The position numbers were made by a program, and so were the translations under genes. The notes beneath the pieces were generated by a model. The model was not told where the DNA came from. It made no database searches and saw nothing but the letters and a program-made list of their open reading frames with translations. Shown in pieces: positions 36,835-46,980 of a stretch of 64,000 nucleotides of DNA. Where the stretch lies: positions 1,640,586-1,704,585 of the forward strand of contig NZ_KQ033912.1 of assembly GCF_000969835.1 (NCBI RefSeq), read 5' to 3'. Positions within the stretch are counted from its first letter, which is position 1. Each line of letters opens with the position of its first letter. Source of the stretch: Parabacteroides goldsteinii DSM 19448 = WAL 12034. Lineage in GTDB: Bacteria; Bacteroidota; Bacteroidia; Bacteroidales; Tannerellaceae.

Positions 36835-38445
36835 CTAAAGCGCAGCAATCAACTCTTCCAATGTTGTTTGTGTATTTTCAAATTTCCCCTTTTTACGGAT
36901 CCGATAACGCCTGCGATCGACCGAAGTAGATTGTATATCCAGAAAGATTGCCAATTGCTGGTTGTCCAACCCTAACTTCAACAAACAACAAAAATGCCTT
37001 TCCTCCTCTGTCAACCCAGGGAGTTGCTGTTCCAATCCATCCATGAAAAACGGATAAGTTATTTTTAATGATCCGTACAACGACAACCAGTCCTCATTCG
37101 TCAACGGATTCTTTTTAGCCTCCTCTACCGAACAAGCATTCTGCATGATCTTTTTATATGTTTCCGTATTTTCCAATATACCCTCTCGAATGCTCAAGAC
37201 TTGTTTGCTTAAGCCTTGTACCTTCAACTCTTTTTCTTGCATTTTTTTAACAATTCCCTCTTGTTCCTTTTTCAATTTTTCATTTGCCTTATCTAATCTT
37301 TTCTTATAAATATAAAAACCAATAAGAATAAATATCAACAACAAAATTCCCCCAATAATATTTCGAGAATACTTTAATTCCAAAATAGTATTCCGATTCA
37401 ATACCTCTGCATATTCATATCGCTTTTCCACCTTCAACAAGTCCATTTGCGATTGCAATTCAGCTACAGAATCAGCAATATGGTTAAAACGCTCATAATA
37501 ATCTAAAGCCAAACTATAATTACCCAATTCTTTTTCCAACATATACGATTGATACAATATACCACCGGTCAAAGGACGCTTGGCTGTTTTATGCAAAACT
37601 ACCATTTCAATATATGTACGCGCTTTATCATATTGACCTTCCCCCGTATACAAACCAGCCAATGCCAAATAAGTCGGTGCACTACCCGCCTCATCATAAG
37701 CAATCGATTGAAATAAAAATTTTTCTGCCAATGCATAGTTTTTCATTTCTTCATAATTAATTCCCAACCGGTTCGTCAAAGAACTCAATAACAACGAATC
37801 ATTCAAAGGCAAAGCCAATCGATAGGCTTTCTGATGATATTCCAAAGCCTCGTCATATTCTTCTTTCAATAGATGTATCCATCCTATATCCCGAATCGAA
37901 TAAATATAATTCACACTATCATTCCCTTTCAGGTAATATTCTCCACTCGAGAGATGGCAAAGTTTCGCTTCTTCGTAATTGTCATCAAAATCATGCAACT
38001 GAGCCATCTTATTATACAATTTCCCCACCAGCCGATAGTTTTTTGCTTTTTTCGCCAACTCTACCGCGCTCAGATAGGATTTCATCGCCCATTCATAATC
38101 GGTCTCCCCCTCGTAAGCCATCCCCAGATACAGTAAGCTATTCATCTTTTCTTCCAGAGAGCCGTGTTTTTCGTAATAATCATTTGCTCGCTCCATTTGC
38201 GGCACGAACGGCATGTCTTCACACAACTGTTCGGATAAACCGGCAGAAACCATGCAGAAATGAGCAAATACCTTATCACTCAACACCTCCGGATTGGTAA
38301 TACTTTCCAACAAGGCAAAAGCACTATCCGGCTGTTCAGCCCGAATCAATTCTTCCGCTTCTTGTATCTTTAAATTAATTTCATTGTTACTTTTACAGGA
38401 AAAGAACAAACAGAAAAGGATAAATAGTAATATGGCGTTTTTCAT
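36835..38445 (-). CDS. Membrane-anchored TPR protein with C-terminal HTH
   Basis: 536 residues. Lipoprotein-like N terminus (FCLFFSCKSN), then about eight tetratricopeptide repeats (YLGMAYEGETDYEWAMKSYL; LGINYEEMKNYALAEKFLFQ; LAGLYTGEGQYDKARTYIEM). One membrane helix follows (NIIGGILLLIFILIGFYIY), then a coiled coil (KLKKEQEGIVKKMQEKELKV) and a LuxR-like helix-turn-helix (LTEEERHFCCLLKLGLDNQQ LAIFLDIQ...). The layout places TPRs outside and a DNA-binding-like domain inside. This is a Bacteroidetes type with few characterised members; a one-component membrane regulator of the DUF3244/lipoprotein genes is inference. Same architecture as the gene at 58135. Confidence 0.85.
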   Translation of the reverse strand: MKNAILLFILFCLFFSCKSNNEINLKIQEAEELIRAEQPDSAFALLESITNPEVLSDKVFAHFCMVSAGLSEQLCEDMPFVPQMERANDYYEKHGSLEEKMNSLLYLGMAYEGETDYEWAMKSYLSAVELAKKAKNYRLVGKLYNKMAQLHDFDDNYEEAKLCHLSSGEYYLKGNDSVNYIYSIRDIGWIHLLKEEYDEALEYHQKAYRLALPLNDSLLLSSLTNRLGINYEEMKNYALAEKFLFQSIAYDEAGSAPTYLALAGLYTGEGQYDKARTYIEMVVLHKTAKRPLTGGILYQSYMLEKELGNYSLALDYYERFNHIADSVAELQSQMDLLKVEKRYEYAEVLNRNTILELKYSRNIIGGILLLIFILIGFYIYKKRLDKANEKLKKEQEGIVKKMQEKELKVQGLSKQVLSIREGILENTETYKKIMQNACSVEEAKKNPLTNEDWLSLYGSLKITYPFFMDGLEQQLPGLTEEERHFCCLLKLGLDNQQLAIFLDIQSTSVDRRRYRIRKKGKFENTQTTLEELIAAL

Positions 38446-39176
38446 ATCAATACTTGTGTGTTATTCGAACTGCAATATCCGAATTAAATATTTAATGCAC
38501 AAATTAACAGCAAGTATATTCAAAATAAAAACACCAATCAGAATTTCCCTATTATCAAAAAGACATCCTTTTTACCTAACCAATATCAGAATAATGCATT
38601 TTGCACAAATTTCATATCCGCCATTTTTCACAAAACGGACAAAATAGAATGGAAATAAATACACTATTTAACATATAATCAGCCAATATCAATTCCAACT
38701 ATTCACTTAAAACAAATTTCAACTCCGTTTAAAGCAAAATTTTTTTCGTTTTAAATGAAGTTGAACTCCGTTTAAAACGAGTTTTTTATTGATTGCAGTC
38801 GAAAAAAGCGCTTTTAGAGCATTCTTTTTCATGCACAAAGACATGTTAAAAAACAGTTTTTCTTTCTAGAAAGAGCAATAATACATACAAAATCCAAACA
38901 GCAAATTCACACAGATAACACCATTCATTCTACCAATCCCTACATATGCGTTATAAATAAAATCATAAAGATACCCACATCAAGTAAATATAAAAATAAT
39001 GATATTCACTTATAACGAATAAAACGAGTAAAAATTCATCTTCCCTATAAAGCCCTCATACAACTCACTGACAAGAGGCCTTATTTTACATTTTGATAAT
39101 TCTTCTATCCCCATTTACCCCCTTGTTGACAAGTCTTGACGCCAGCTCCATTAAGGGTAAACATTTAGACATACTA
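38446..39176. other. 731-bp AT-rich intergenic region with repeats
   Basis: No intact gene. Contains the repeat cluster at 38720-38787 related to the 10706 palindrome. The TPR gene promoter should lie at the left end, though I see no good TAnnTTTG box. Very AT-rich throughout. Confidence 0.55.
38720..38787. repeat. Repeat cluster with CAACTCCGTTTAAA and TTTAAAACGAGTT units
   Basis: Two copies of AACTCCGTTTAAA (38721-38733 and 38764-38776). CGTTTTAAA (38747-38755) and TTTAAAACG (38771-38779) form a perfect inverted repeat across 15 bases. The unit GTTTAAAACGAGTTTTTT is shared with the reverse complement of the 10706 repeat. The T-run after the second copy resembles a rightward terminator, but no rightward gene precedes it. 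Confidence 0.6.
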
Positions 39177-40316
39177 TCAAAAAGTCAATTCAAGCCAGCG
39201 GGACAGAAATACATCATATACCTGGTACCATAAATCACGAACATCTTCCTCCCGGTAAATCATTTCCTTTTCCAGCAAAGCATCGAGTGCTCGTTTGGAA
39301 TTAGCAGGTGTTCCTATCTTATATTTCTGTATGAATGTCTTAGACTGAGGCTGATACACTTTTCTTTCTTTGGCGATCGCAATCAAAAGTTGCCATTGCA
39401 CAGGACTTAACAACTGACGGTATTGAACATAAGTGGCTTGCTGAGATAATAAAAGATTACTGCAAACCTGCTTGACATCTTCCAAACGGATATTTTTTAA
39501 CGGTAAAGCATACGTGTTATTACAAATAACCTGTGTGTAATAAGTATGTAGCCTCGTCCATTCGAGAATGAAACCGATCGCTTCGTCATCTATTTTTTTC
39601 CCACCCTCTTCAAACTTATTTTTTATAAAAGTATAATATGCATCCTGCGAAATAGGATTCAAATACATCATTTGTGTACTTGAAAAAAACGGGCGCTTGG
39701 CACTATTAAATATTTCTGCCATCATATGTTTGTTACTTCCACTAAAAATAAATCGTGTCTTCTGCAGGTTCTGTATCCGTGAACGAAGTAATGCTTCTGT
39801 ATTTACCTCCGGATAATTAGCAACTTGCTGAAACTCGTCAATTGCGACTACTGCCTGCTGAGCTTCGTTTTCCAAGAACTGAAATATACCGGTAAGTGTC
39901 TTTTCTGTAGTTTTCATCTCAGTAAACCCAAAACTAACTTCTGGTGCCCCAGTCAAAGGGTCATACGAAATGACCGGATGAAATCCCTTCAACAAATCAA
40001 GAAAACGCTTTCCGAAACTTTTGTGTTCCGGAATTTGTTGCAAAATGGCTTGTGACAGATTTTCCGTAAATTCTTTCAAATTCTGTGTAGGATATATGTC
40101 TACATATATACAATGACAAGTGTTATCAACTCTCAAATCCTCAAACAAACGATGTATTAACGACGATTTTCCCAATCTTCGCAGAGAGATAAGCGTCGTA
40201 TTTATATTATTTTCGACCTGTTTTTTTAAAGTCATTAATTCATATTCCCGATCACAGAAAAATGATTTACCGATATAACCTGTTATTGGAAAAGGATTTA
40301 CACTACTAAAAGCCAT
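39177..40316 (-). CDS. AAA-type ATPase (archaeal ATPase/AAA_14-like)
   Basis: 379 residues, cytoplasmic. N-terminal F-x-x-R-E-x-E motif (FFCDREYELMTLKKQV), Walker A with an RR start (LISLRRLGKSSLIHRLF), Walker B VVAIDEFQQVANYPE, and sensor-1 RFIFSGSNKHMM. The C-terminal winged helix is QYRQLLSPVQWQLLIAIAKE and ALDALLEKEMIYREED. Members are orphan ATPases common in Bacteroidetes and archaea, often in accessory DNA; the partner is unknown. A 14-bp tandem repeat just upstream (40360-40390) is probably its operator. It sits alone in the AT-rich block. Confidence 0.85.
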   Translation of the reverse strand: MAFSSVNPFPITGYIGKSFFCDREYELMTLKKQVENNINTTLISLRRLGKSSLIHRLFEDLRVDNTCHCIYVDIYPTQNLKEFTENLSQAILQQIPEHKSFGKRFLDLLKGFHPVISYDPLTGAPEVSFGFTEMKTTEKTLTGIFQFLENEAQQAVVAIDEFQQVANYPEVNTEALLRSRIQNLQKTRFIFSGSNKHMMAEIFNSAKRPFFSSTQMMYLNPISQDAYYTFIKNKFEEGGKKIDDEAIGFILEWTRLHTYYTQVICNNTYALPLKNIRLEDVKQVCSNLLLSQQATYVQYRQLLSPVQWQLLIAIAKERKVYQPQSKTFIQKYKIGTPANSKRALDALLEKEMIYREEDVRDLWYQVYDVFLSRWLELTF

Positions 40317-40359
40317 ATTGCATAAGTTTTATGAATTACAAATATACACTTTTTTATCA

Positions 40360-40390
40360 TACATTTTGTATGATACATTTTGTATGATAC
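40360..40390. promoter_or_regulatory. Tandem 14-bp palindromic repeat, probable operator
   Basis: TACATTTTGTATGA occurs twice in a row followed by TAC; each copy contains the palindrome ATACATTTTGTAT, and ATCATAC-N5-GTATGAT spans 40356-40374. It lies 44 bases before the ATPase start codon. Confidence 0.6.
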
Positions 40391-40492
40391 TTTTTATTAA
40401 CAAGCACAAACCTTGCCGCCCTATCGACAGTCGGTATAGTTTTGGATTTTGATAATTTTCTTATCAAATCTGACACAAGTACGGGTTTACTA

Positions 40493-40523
40493 TTTGAGCA
40501 TCGACAAAAATCATATACATTTG
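40493..40523 (+). promoter_or_regulatory. Promoter of the GH78 gene
   Basis: TTTG (40493-40496), 19-base spacer, TACATTTG (40516-40523): a complete match to the Bacteroidetes -33/-7 consensus, 33 bases before the start codon. Confidence 0.75.
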
Positions 40524-40555
40524 TCCTAATCCATGTGAAACTAAACTTTGTCAAT

Positions 40556-43282
40556 ATGAAACTTAAGTCCGGTATTTCAATTCTTTTGTCATTTCTTTTT
40601 GTTTTGACAGCAAATGCAACTCTTACTCCTGTCAGGCTCACCTGTGAATATCTGGTCGATCCCTCCGTTACAGATGCCCGGCATCCCCGGTTGTCGTGGA
40701 TCAATACAGCCGCTCCCGGCGAACGAGGACAACAGCAGACCGCCTATCAGATACGGGTTGCTTCATCGGCCGATAAACTGAAAAAAGAACAGGCCGACCT
40801 TTGGGACAGTGGTAAGAAAAAAAGCAGCCAGTCCTTTCTGGTTCGTTACGAAGGAAAGCCGCTACAATCGAGACAGGAATGCTGGTGGCAAGTCCGTGTT
40901 TGGGATGCCAACGGAAAAATATCGGACTGGAGTGAACCTGCCCGCTGGAATATGGGATTGCTGAATGCCGATGAATGGAAAGCACAATGGATCGGTGTCC
41001 CCTGGCAAGGCGAAGAAGCCACGGCAAAATCAGCAGACAAAACACTTCCCCCTGCCCCACTCTTCCGAAAAGATTTTACCGTTTCCAAAGAAATAGCTTC
41101 AGCAAAAATCTATATCAGCGGATTGGGTTATTTTGAATTATATCTGAACGGAGAAAAAGTCGGCAACGACGTTCTGGTCCCCAACCAGACCAATTATGGG
41201 AAACGGGACGACCTGGATGTAACCCGTGTGACCCTCGACGATAATTTCAGAGGCTATAATGTCCTCTATCTCTGCTACGACCTGAAAGAAGCGTTGAAAC
41301 AAGGTAAAAATGCACTCGGCTGCCTGTTAGGTAACGGCTTCTATAATGCGGCACTAAGCTGGACGATGCCCTACGGATCGCCACGCCTGATCGCGCAGTT
41401 ACATATCGGCTACACCGACGGCAGCGAGGAGGTCATCACATCGGACACTTCCTGGAAAGTATCGCGTAGCGCCATTGTCTTAGATGGAATTTACCAGGGA
41501 GAACATTATGACGCCCGGTTGGAACAGCCGGATTGGTGTTCGCCGGACAAACCGGCTAACGGATGGGAGTCTGCCGTCGTACGGAAAGCGCCGGAAGGTG
41601 AACTACAGGCACAGATGTCTCATTCCGACAAGGTAATGGAAGTCTTGAAACCGAAAAAGATCACACGACTGGAAAACGGAAATTATAAAGTCGATTTCGG
41701 AGAAGAAATATCCGGCTGGGTACATCTGCACAATATGCAGGGAGAGGCAGGCAGAAAGGTAGAGATACGTTATATCTGTGAATCACCCAACGGATCAAAC
41801 TCTTACACAATGAAAGGCGGCGGACCGGAATCGTATGCCGCCCGCTTCACCTGGTTTGTTTTCCGGGAAGCGGAGATCATCAACTGGCCGGGTGAACTCC
41901 GGGAGGATAACCTGACAGCAGAAGCCGTATATACGGAAATTGAAACGACCGGACATTTCGAATGCTCGAACCCTCTTTTCAACCAGATCAATAAGATATG
42001 GAGACGAAGCCTGACAGACAACTCACACGGCAGTATTATCAGCGACTGTCCCCATCGGGAACGTTCTGCCTATACCGGCGACGGACAGGTGGCTTGCGTC
42101 ACTGTCATGCACAACTATGATGCCGCAGCTTTATATACCAAATGGATCAAAGACATATTGCTTGCCCAGAATAAAGCGACCGGTTATGTTCCGAACGGTG
42201 CACCCTGGCAGCCCGGCTGCGGAGGCGGCGTGGCATGGGGAGCAGCTATGAACATTATGCCGTGGGAGTTTTATCTGCATTATGCAGATAAAGATTTGCT
42301 GGCTGCCAATTACACCGGAATGAAAGAACAGCTCCGGTACATGCAAACCTGGGTAGATTCCGACGGCATCATGCTTTCGCAGATAAAAAGCAACGGAAAC
42401 GTCAGCGAATGGCACAACCTGGGAGAATGGTGCCCGGCAGACGGATTCCCTCCGAAAGACCTAGTTCATACATTCTATCTCTGGCGTTGTGCCGATCTTA
42501 CGGCAAAAGCGGCATCAGCACTGGGAGAGAAAAAGGATGCAAGCCTTTTCTCCGCTCTGGCAGAGAAAACACGGCAGGCTTTCCACAAACGTTTCTATAA
42601 TCCGGTGACTAAAACATATGGTCCTTCGGGCAGCAATATCTTCGCTCTGGTAATGGGAGTTCCGGATGAAGTAAAGAAAGATGTACAGGAAACGGTACGG
42701 GAAGAAGTGCGCGCCCATAACGGACACTTATACACAGGTATTTTCGGTACTCAGTTCTTTTTTGAGACATTGGCAGACAACGGAATGAACGAACTGGCCT
42801 ATGAAGCAATGAATAAAAAGGATATGCCTGGTTACGGATGGTGGATTTCACAGGGAGCCACAACGACCTGGGAAGAATGGAACGGCAACAACTCGCGCAA
42901 CCACCCGATGTTCGGTGGCGGCTTTACCTGGTTTTACAGGAAGATGGCAGGACTGAATAGCGACCAACAGGAACCCGGCTATAAACACATCATCATAAAA
43001 CCTTATCCTCCTAAAGCGATCAACTATGCTTCCTACTCTACCCGTACCCCTTTCGGACAGGCGGCTGTGAATTGGGAAAAACAAAATAATACGTTCAAAA
43101 TGGACGTTGAAATACCTGTTGGAAGCCGTGCCACAGTCTATCTGCCGGTTATTTCCGGAAAGACGGTAAAAGAATGCCGCTCCGGCATCAAACAGGCAAA
43201 AGGCGTTAAGTACAACGGGATACAGGATGGTTATGCGGTTATGGAGGTGTCTTCCGGAAAATATTGTTTTGAGACTGATTAA
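40556..43282 (+). CDS. Alpha-L-rhamnosidase, glycoside hydrolase family 78
   Basis: Releases terminal alpha-L-rhamnose from glycans or glycosides. 908 residues from ATG 40556; the frame is open to 40442 but the promoter (40493-40523) lies inside that extension and the signal peptide begins at 40556 ([18 protein letters not shown]). A fibronectin-like N-terminal domain, Bac_rhamnosid_N ([35 protein letters not shown]), then the (alpha/alpha)6 barrel with the conserved acid-rich motif [20 protein letters not shown] and [11 protein letters not shown], which carry the family's catalytic Asp and Glu. C-terminal beta-sandwich complete. No susCD pair adjacent, so it is an isolated enzyme gene. Its last 44 bases overlap the 3' end of ispD on the other strand. 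Confidence 0.95.
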   Translation: MKLKSGISILLSFLFVLTANATLTPVRLTCEYLVDPSVTDARHPRLSWINTAAPGERGQQQTAYQIRVASSADKLKKEQADLWDSGKKKSSQSFLVRYEGKPLQSRQECWWQVRVWDANGKISDWSEPARWNMGLLNADEWKAQWIGVPWQGEEATAKSADKTLPPAPLFRKDFTVSKEIASAKIYISGLGYFELYLNGEKVGNDVLVPNQTNYGKRDDLDVTRVTLDDNFRGYNVLYLCYDLKEALKQGKNALGCLLGNGFYNAALSWTMPYGSPRLIAQLHIGYTDGSEEVITSDTSWKVSRSAIVLDGIYQGEHYDARLEQPDWCSPDKPANGWESAVVRKAPEGELQAQMSHSDKVMEVLKPKKITRLENGNYKVDFGEEISGWVHLHNMQGEAGRKVEIRYICESPNGSNSYTMKGGGPESYAARFTWFVFREAEIINWPGELREDNLTAEAVYTEIETTGHFECSNPLFNQINKIWRRSLTDNSHGSIISDCPHRERSAYTGDGQVACVTVMHNYDAAALYTKWIKDILLAQNKATGYVPNGAPWQPGCGGGVAWGAAMNIMPWEFYLHYADKDLLAANYTGMKEQLRYMQTWVDSDGIMLSQIKSNGNVSEWHNLGEWCPADGFPPKDLVHTFYLWRCADLTAKAASALGEKKDASLFSALAEKTRQAFHKRFYNPVTKTYGPSGSNIFALVMGVPDEVKKDVQETVREEVRAHNGHLYTGIFGTQFFFETLADNGMNELAYEAMNKKDMPGYGWWISQGATTTWEEWNGNNSRNHPMFGGGFTWFYRKMAGLNSDQQEPGYKHIIIKPYPPKAINYASYSTRTPFGQAAVNWEKQNNTFKMDVEIPVGSRATVYLPVISGKTVKECRSGIKQAKGVKYNGIQDGYAVMEVSSGKYCFETD

Positions 43283-43970
43283 GAAGCAATCCCTGTGCTA
43301 TCAGCAGATCGAACGGGGTCGTTATTTTGATATTCTCACGGTTGCCGGTTACCAACCGGACCGGTATTCCGGCAGCCTCAACAACCGAAGCGTCATCCGT
43401 GAAAAGAGATGTGAACGGTTGTTCGTATGCTTCCAGCAAAATATCACTGCGAAAAACCTGCGGTGTCTGTACAGCTACATAACGGCTACGGTCTACCGGA
43501 TGCGAACCGTTTTCATCGGTTTCACGCAACGAGTCGATCATCGGCATAACCGGAATAGCAGCTCCGCTTTTTTCTGCCTCATCAAAACAGGCACAGATTA
43601 CTTCGGGAGAGACAAACGGACGTACACCGTCATGTACCGCGATCAAGACTTTTTCATTTCGTCCGGATGCATTTCCAATTTCTTCCGAAAGGAATTGTAA
43701 TCCGTTCCGAACGGAATGAAACCGGGTCTCACCGCCATTCGCTATCCGGTGAGGCGCCTTACACCCGATCTCCCGGCAAAGCATATTCCAGTAAGGCTGG
43801 TGATCTTCGGGAAGGACCAGCAGCAATTCTGCCGCATTATCCCAGCGATGGAAGGCTTCCAACGTATGCATCAGGATCGGTTTACCTTCCAGCGGAATGA
43901 ACTGCTTAGGCAAATCGCCTCCCATCCGGAGACCTTTCCCTCCGGCCACGATCAATACATATTTGCGCAT
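43239..43970 (-). CDS. ispD: 2-C-methyl-D-erythritol 4-phosphate cytidylyltransferase (IspD)
   Basis: Third step of the MEP isoprenoid pathway; couples CTP and MEP. 243 residues: [17 protein letters not shown] (CTP-binding loop), [53 protein letters not shown] and [10 protein letters not shown] are all intact. Full length. Overlaps xseB by one base upstream and the convergent GH78 gene by 44 bases downstream. The C-terminal few residues ([13 protein letters not shown]) fall in the overlap and are outside the conserved core. Confidence 0.96.
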   Translation of the reverse strand: MRKYVLIVAGGKGLRMGGDLPKQFIPLEGKPILMHTLEAFHRWDNAAELLLVLPEDHQPYWNMLCREIGCKAPHRIANGGETRFHSVRNGLQFLSEEIGNASGRNEKVLIAVHDGVRPFVSPEVICACFDEAEKSGAAIPVMPMIDSLRETDENGSHPVDRSRYVAVQTPQVFRSDILLEAYEQPFTSLFTDDASVVEAAGIPVRLVTGNRENIKITTPFDLLIAQGLLLNQSQNNIFRKTPP

Positions 43971-44167
43971 TACTCCAGTTCCTCCAATACCTTTTTGACT
44001 TCTTCGTCTACCTTATACAGTTTCTCCTTGCATAACTTAATCAGCCGGGTAGCCTCTTTCACCTTCTCTGAAAGGACATCCACATCCAGCTCACCGTTCT
44101 CTATATCGGCCACAATTTTACGGAGTTTCTCTACCGCTTCATTGTATGTTTCTTCTTTCTTTGTCAT
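43970..44167 (-). CDS. xseB: Exodeoxyribonuclease VII small subunit (XseB)
   Basis: 65 residues with the family signature [20 protein letters not shown] then [20 protein letters not shown], which forms a helical hairpin that binds XseA. Starts 13 bp after xseA and overlaps ispD by one base (TAATG arrangement). Confidence 0.95.
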   Translation of the reverse strand: MTKKEETYNEAVEKLRKIVADIENGELDVDVLSEKVKEATRLIKLCKEKLYKVDEEVKKVLEELE

Positions 44168-44180
44168 ATTTCGGAATAAT

Positions 44181-45524
44181 TTATTTTTTAACGATACTCT
44201 TCACATCCCCATCCGCAAACCGGGTCACCAGTTCATCGCCGGGATTCAGATCGGTTGCATGTTTGATGATTTTGCCGTCTTTCAGGGACAAACTATAACC
44301 ACGCTTCAATACATAATCGGGAGATGCCATTTTAATGAACTGCTCCGTCAACTGGATAAACCGCGTGCCTTCCGCCAGGCGCGAAGCAGCACGGTTCTGC
44401 AACTGCATTTGCAGGCTTTCAAGCGTTGAACGCCGGCGGAGCAACATAGCCGAAGCAGAAGCCGGTAGTTTATTGCCTGCCATTTGCAGGAAAGAACGGT
44501 TACGCTCGATCCTGTTCGTGACAATCACCGGTAAACGTGCCCCCAGCAATTGCAGGAAGTTTTTTTGTTTCAATAAGATCGTGCTTGCCAGTTCGCTCAC
44601 CTCCTGCTGAAGGTCTTCCAGTTCTTCCGCCGCTGCATCCATACGGCCGATCAGAAATTCGGCTACGGCTGTCGGCGTTTTCATCCGCGTATGTGCCACC
44701 ATATCCAGAATGGTATCATCGCGCTCATGGCCGATACCCGTTATCACCGGCAACGGGAACTGGGCACAATTTGCCGCCAGCAGATAGGAGTCGAAACTAT
44801 TCAGATCGGAAGTTGAACCACCGCCGCGGATAATGACCACCACGTCGAAACAATCGATATGATGGTAAATACGGTCCAGCGCCGCGATGACAGACTCTTC
44901 CGTTCTCTCCCCTTGCATCAGGGCAGGAAATAATTTCGGATAAAATGGATAACCCGCTTTATTATTTGCCAGCTGATTCAGGAAATCCTCATACCCGGCA
45001 GCCGTCGGGGAAGTAATAACAGCAATACGTTTAGGCAGGACGGGGAGCGGTAATTCTTTATTCAATGTAAATACGCCCTCTTCTTTCAACTGGCGGATAA
45101 TCTCCATCCGCTTTCTCAGCATATCTCCCAATGTATAAGCAGGATCGATATCCAGCACCGTCAGGCTGTATCCGTACAGTTCATGAAATTCGACCGATAC
45201 TTTCACCAGCACCTTCAGTCCGGAAGCAAACATCTGCCCCGTCTCCATCTCAAAGTAAGGCTTCAGCATCCGGAACGTTTTAGCCCATATCGAGCCGCGT
45301 GCCCTGGCAACCAATTGCCCGGTTATAGGATTTTTTTCAATAAACTCCAGATAGCAATGCCCGGAAGAAGCATTCGTCCGCACATCACTCATCTCCGCAC
45401 GAACCCAGCAAGTGCCGGGGAAAGCCTCACTGACCGCACCGCGCACCAGGTTATTCAATTCCAGCAAAGACAGTTCCCTGCGTTCTTCGCCCATATATTC
45501 CGGATTAATGTTCAGTCCTGGCAT
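44181..45524 (-). CDS. xseA: Exodeoxyribonuclease VII large subunit (XseA)
   Basis: Nuclease subunit degrading single-stranded DNA in both directions. 447 residues from the Met at 45524, which has AAAGGA eight bases upstream; an upstream extension of the frame lies inside the S8 peptidase gene and is not needed. N-terminal OB fold (LSLLELNNLVRGAVSEAF, VRAEMSDVRTN, GHCYLEF), catalytic core VLPKRIAVITSPTAAGYEDF, DVVVIIRGGGSTSDLNSFD, ITGIGHERDDTILDMVAHTR, MKTPTAVAEFL, followed by a coiled coil and a C-terminal RGYSLSLKDGKII. The start overlaps the upstream peptidase gene by 20 bases, implying coupled translation. Confidence 0.96.
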   Translation of the reverse strand: MPGLNINPEYMGEERRELSLLELNNLVRGAVSEAFPGTCWVRAEMSDVRTNASSGHCYLEFIEKNPITGQLVARARGSIWAKTFRMLKPYFEMETGQMFASGLKVLVKVSVEFHELYGYSLTVLDIDPAYTLGDMLRKRMEIIRQLKEEGVFTLNKELPLPVLPKRIAVITSPTAAGYEDFLNQLANNKAGYPFYPKLFPALMQGERTEESVIAALDRIYHHIDCFDVVVIIRGGGSTSDLNSFDSYLLAANCAQFPLPVITGIGHERDDTILDMVAHTRMKTPTAVAEFLIGRMDAAAEELEDLQQEVSELASTILLKQKNFLQLLGARLPVIVTNRIERNRSFLQMAGNKLPASASAMLLRRRSTLESLQMQLQNRAASRLAEGTRFIQLTEQFIKMASPDYVLKRGYSLSLKDGKIIKHATDLNPGDELVTRFADGDVKSIVKK

Positions 45525-46881
45525 ACTGCATTCCTTTCTTATAGGCTTTATATATATTCGGGATGCCATACCCCAGTTCGGCATCGGGCTGTTTGAACTG
45601 GCTGGAAACCTGCTGTAATAAAGCAATGACCTCCTTATTGCTCAACTCCGGCAACGCCTGCCACAGACAGACGCCCAATCCCGCCAATATAGGAGTTGCA
45701 AAAGATGTTCCGCTGGCATAGCGTACATTTCCTTGTGGATCGATCACACAACTGCCCGACCCTAATGCCACCACATCCGGTTTCACCCGGTAATCGGCAG
45801 TAAATCCTACCGAACTGAAAATACTTTTCTTTTTATCTTCCGTAATAGACCCAACCGTCAGAATATCCGATGCATCGGAAGGGAAAGTAATTTTCCCCCA
45901 ACTGCCGTTTCCTTCATTTCCGGCACTGCAAAACATCAGGATCCCCTTTTGCGCTGCGATATGTGCCGCCTGGCTGATCAAAGAACTCTTTCCGTCCAAA
46001 GCGGACTGATCGTAAGATAATTCATCTGCATCAAAAGCGAAATAACCTAATGAAGAAGAGATCACATCGACTCCTACACTATCGGCATATTCAACAGCCG
46101 CCGCCCAATAGTCTTCTTCTATCGGATATTCGGAATCGCTGTCTTCGCTTTTTATAAGCAAATAAGACGCTTTGGGAGCGGTCCCGACCATGATCCCGGG
46201 CATATTGGCAGCCATACAAGACAGAACCTTCGTCCCATGATCGTCTGCTTCATACACACTGCGGCCCGGATAAATCACATTATGCGTCCCGATCAATTGC
46301 AGGGAATCGAAAACGCAGATACGGTCTACATTCTGGAAGCCGGCATCTATCACTGCCACACGCATCCCTTCCCCACGGAAGCCGGCATCATGCAGTTTGA
46401 TTCCATTCAACATTTTGATCTGCCTTTCAGCATATCCGTATTTCTCTTTCAAAGGAGCATCAGAAGGAGAAAGACGGATCTCCTGATCATCTTCCTGGGC
46501 CGGAGTCACATCATGCCCTTTCCATACCCATTTTACTGAATCGACCATCGTCAGATTTTTCAGACGCTCGGCAACTGTGCTGTCTTTACTGGTCACGACT
46601 ACGGTAGAAAGCCATTTACTCTGCACCACCGGTTCAGCGCCGGTAGCGACCAATGTATCCAGATAAGCATGCGCAATGGGAAGATCGGAAGCGGTGACCG
46701 GCGTTCCCGCCTTTTTACGCCGCTGAATGGATTCTTTCGACAGGAAAGCCTCCGGTTCTTCCACTGTAAAGCCGGAATCGCCTTTATCTTTCAAATAGAC
46801 ACGAAAACAGTAACTTTCTCCGGCAGTAAGCCACGAAGAAAAACAGCATAACAAAACAAACAGTCCTATATATTTTTTCAT
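45505..46881 (-). CDS. Exported subtilisin-like serine peptidase (S8)
   Basis: 458 residues. Signal peptide (LFVLLCCFSSWLTAG), an N-terminal inhibitor-like region, then the catalytic triad in order: Asp in VAVIDAGFQNVD, His in EADDHGTKVLSCMA, Ser in ASGTSFATPILAGLG; oxyanion Asn in MFCSAGNEGNGSWG. The peptidase is probably periplasmic or cell-surface; no sorting domain (T9SS C-terminal) is seen. It heads the transcript xseA-xseB-ispD. A leftward -7-like box TACTTTTG lies at 46904-46911. Confidence 0.93.
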   Translation of the reverse strand: MKKYIGLFVLLCCFSSWLTAGESYCFRVYLKDKGDSGFTVEEPEAFLSKESIQRRKKAGTPVTASDLPIAHAYLDTLVATGAEPVVQSKWLSTVVVTSKDSTVAERLKNLTMVDSVKWVWKGHDVTPAQEDDQEIRLSPSDAPLKEKYGYAERQIKMLNGIKLHDAGFRGEGMRVAVIDAGFQNVDRICVFDSLQLIGTHNVIYPGRSVYEADDHGTKVLSCMAANMPGIMVGTAPKASYLLIKSEDSDSEYPIEEDYWAAAVEYADSVGVDVISSSLGYFAFDADELSYDQSALDGKSSLISQAAHIAAQKGILMFCSAGNEGNGSWGKITFPSDASDILTVGSITEDKKKSIFSSVGFTADYRVKPDVVALGSGSCVIDPQGNVRYASGTSFATPILAGLGVCLWQALPELSNKEVIALLQQVSSQFKQPDAELGYGIPNIYKAYKKGMQYARTEH

Positions 46882-46928
46882 GGGATCATATAACTCAACT
46901 CTACAAAAGTAGTAATTGCCTTGGATAT

Positions 46929-46961
46929 AAAAAAGCCCGGCAACTCATCAAGAGGCCGGGC
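46929..46961 (-). terminator. Terminator of the Lrp-family gene
   Basis: Stem GCCCGGC / GCCGGGC with a 13-base loop; leftward it ends in TTTTTTA. On the plus strand it is also followed by T's, so it may work both ways. Confidence 0.85.
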
Positions 46962-46980
46962 CATTATTTTTTAAACTAAT

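Noticed and set aside
43716..44429. Rightward open frame of 237 codons
   Set aside because: Antisense to ispD, xseB and xseA, all of which are well supported.
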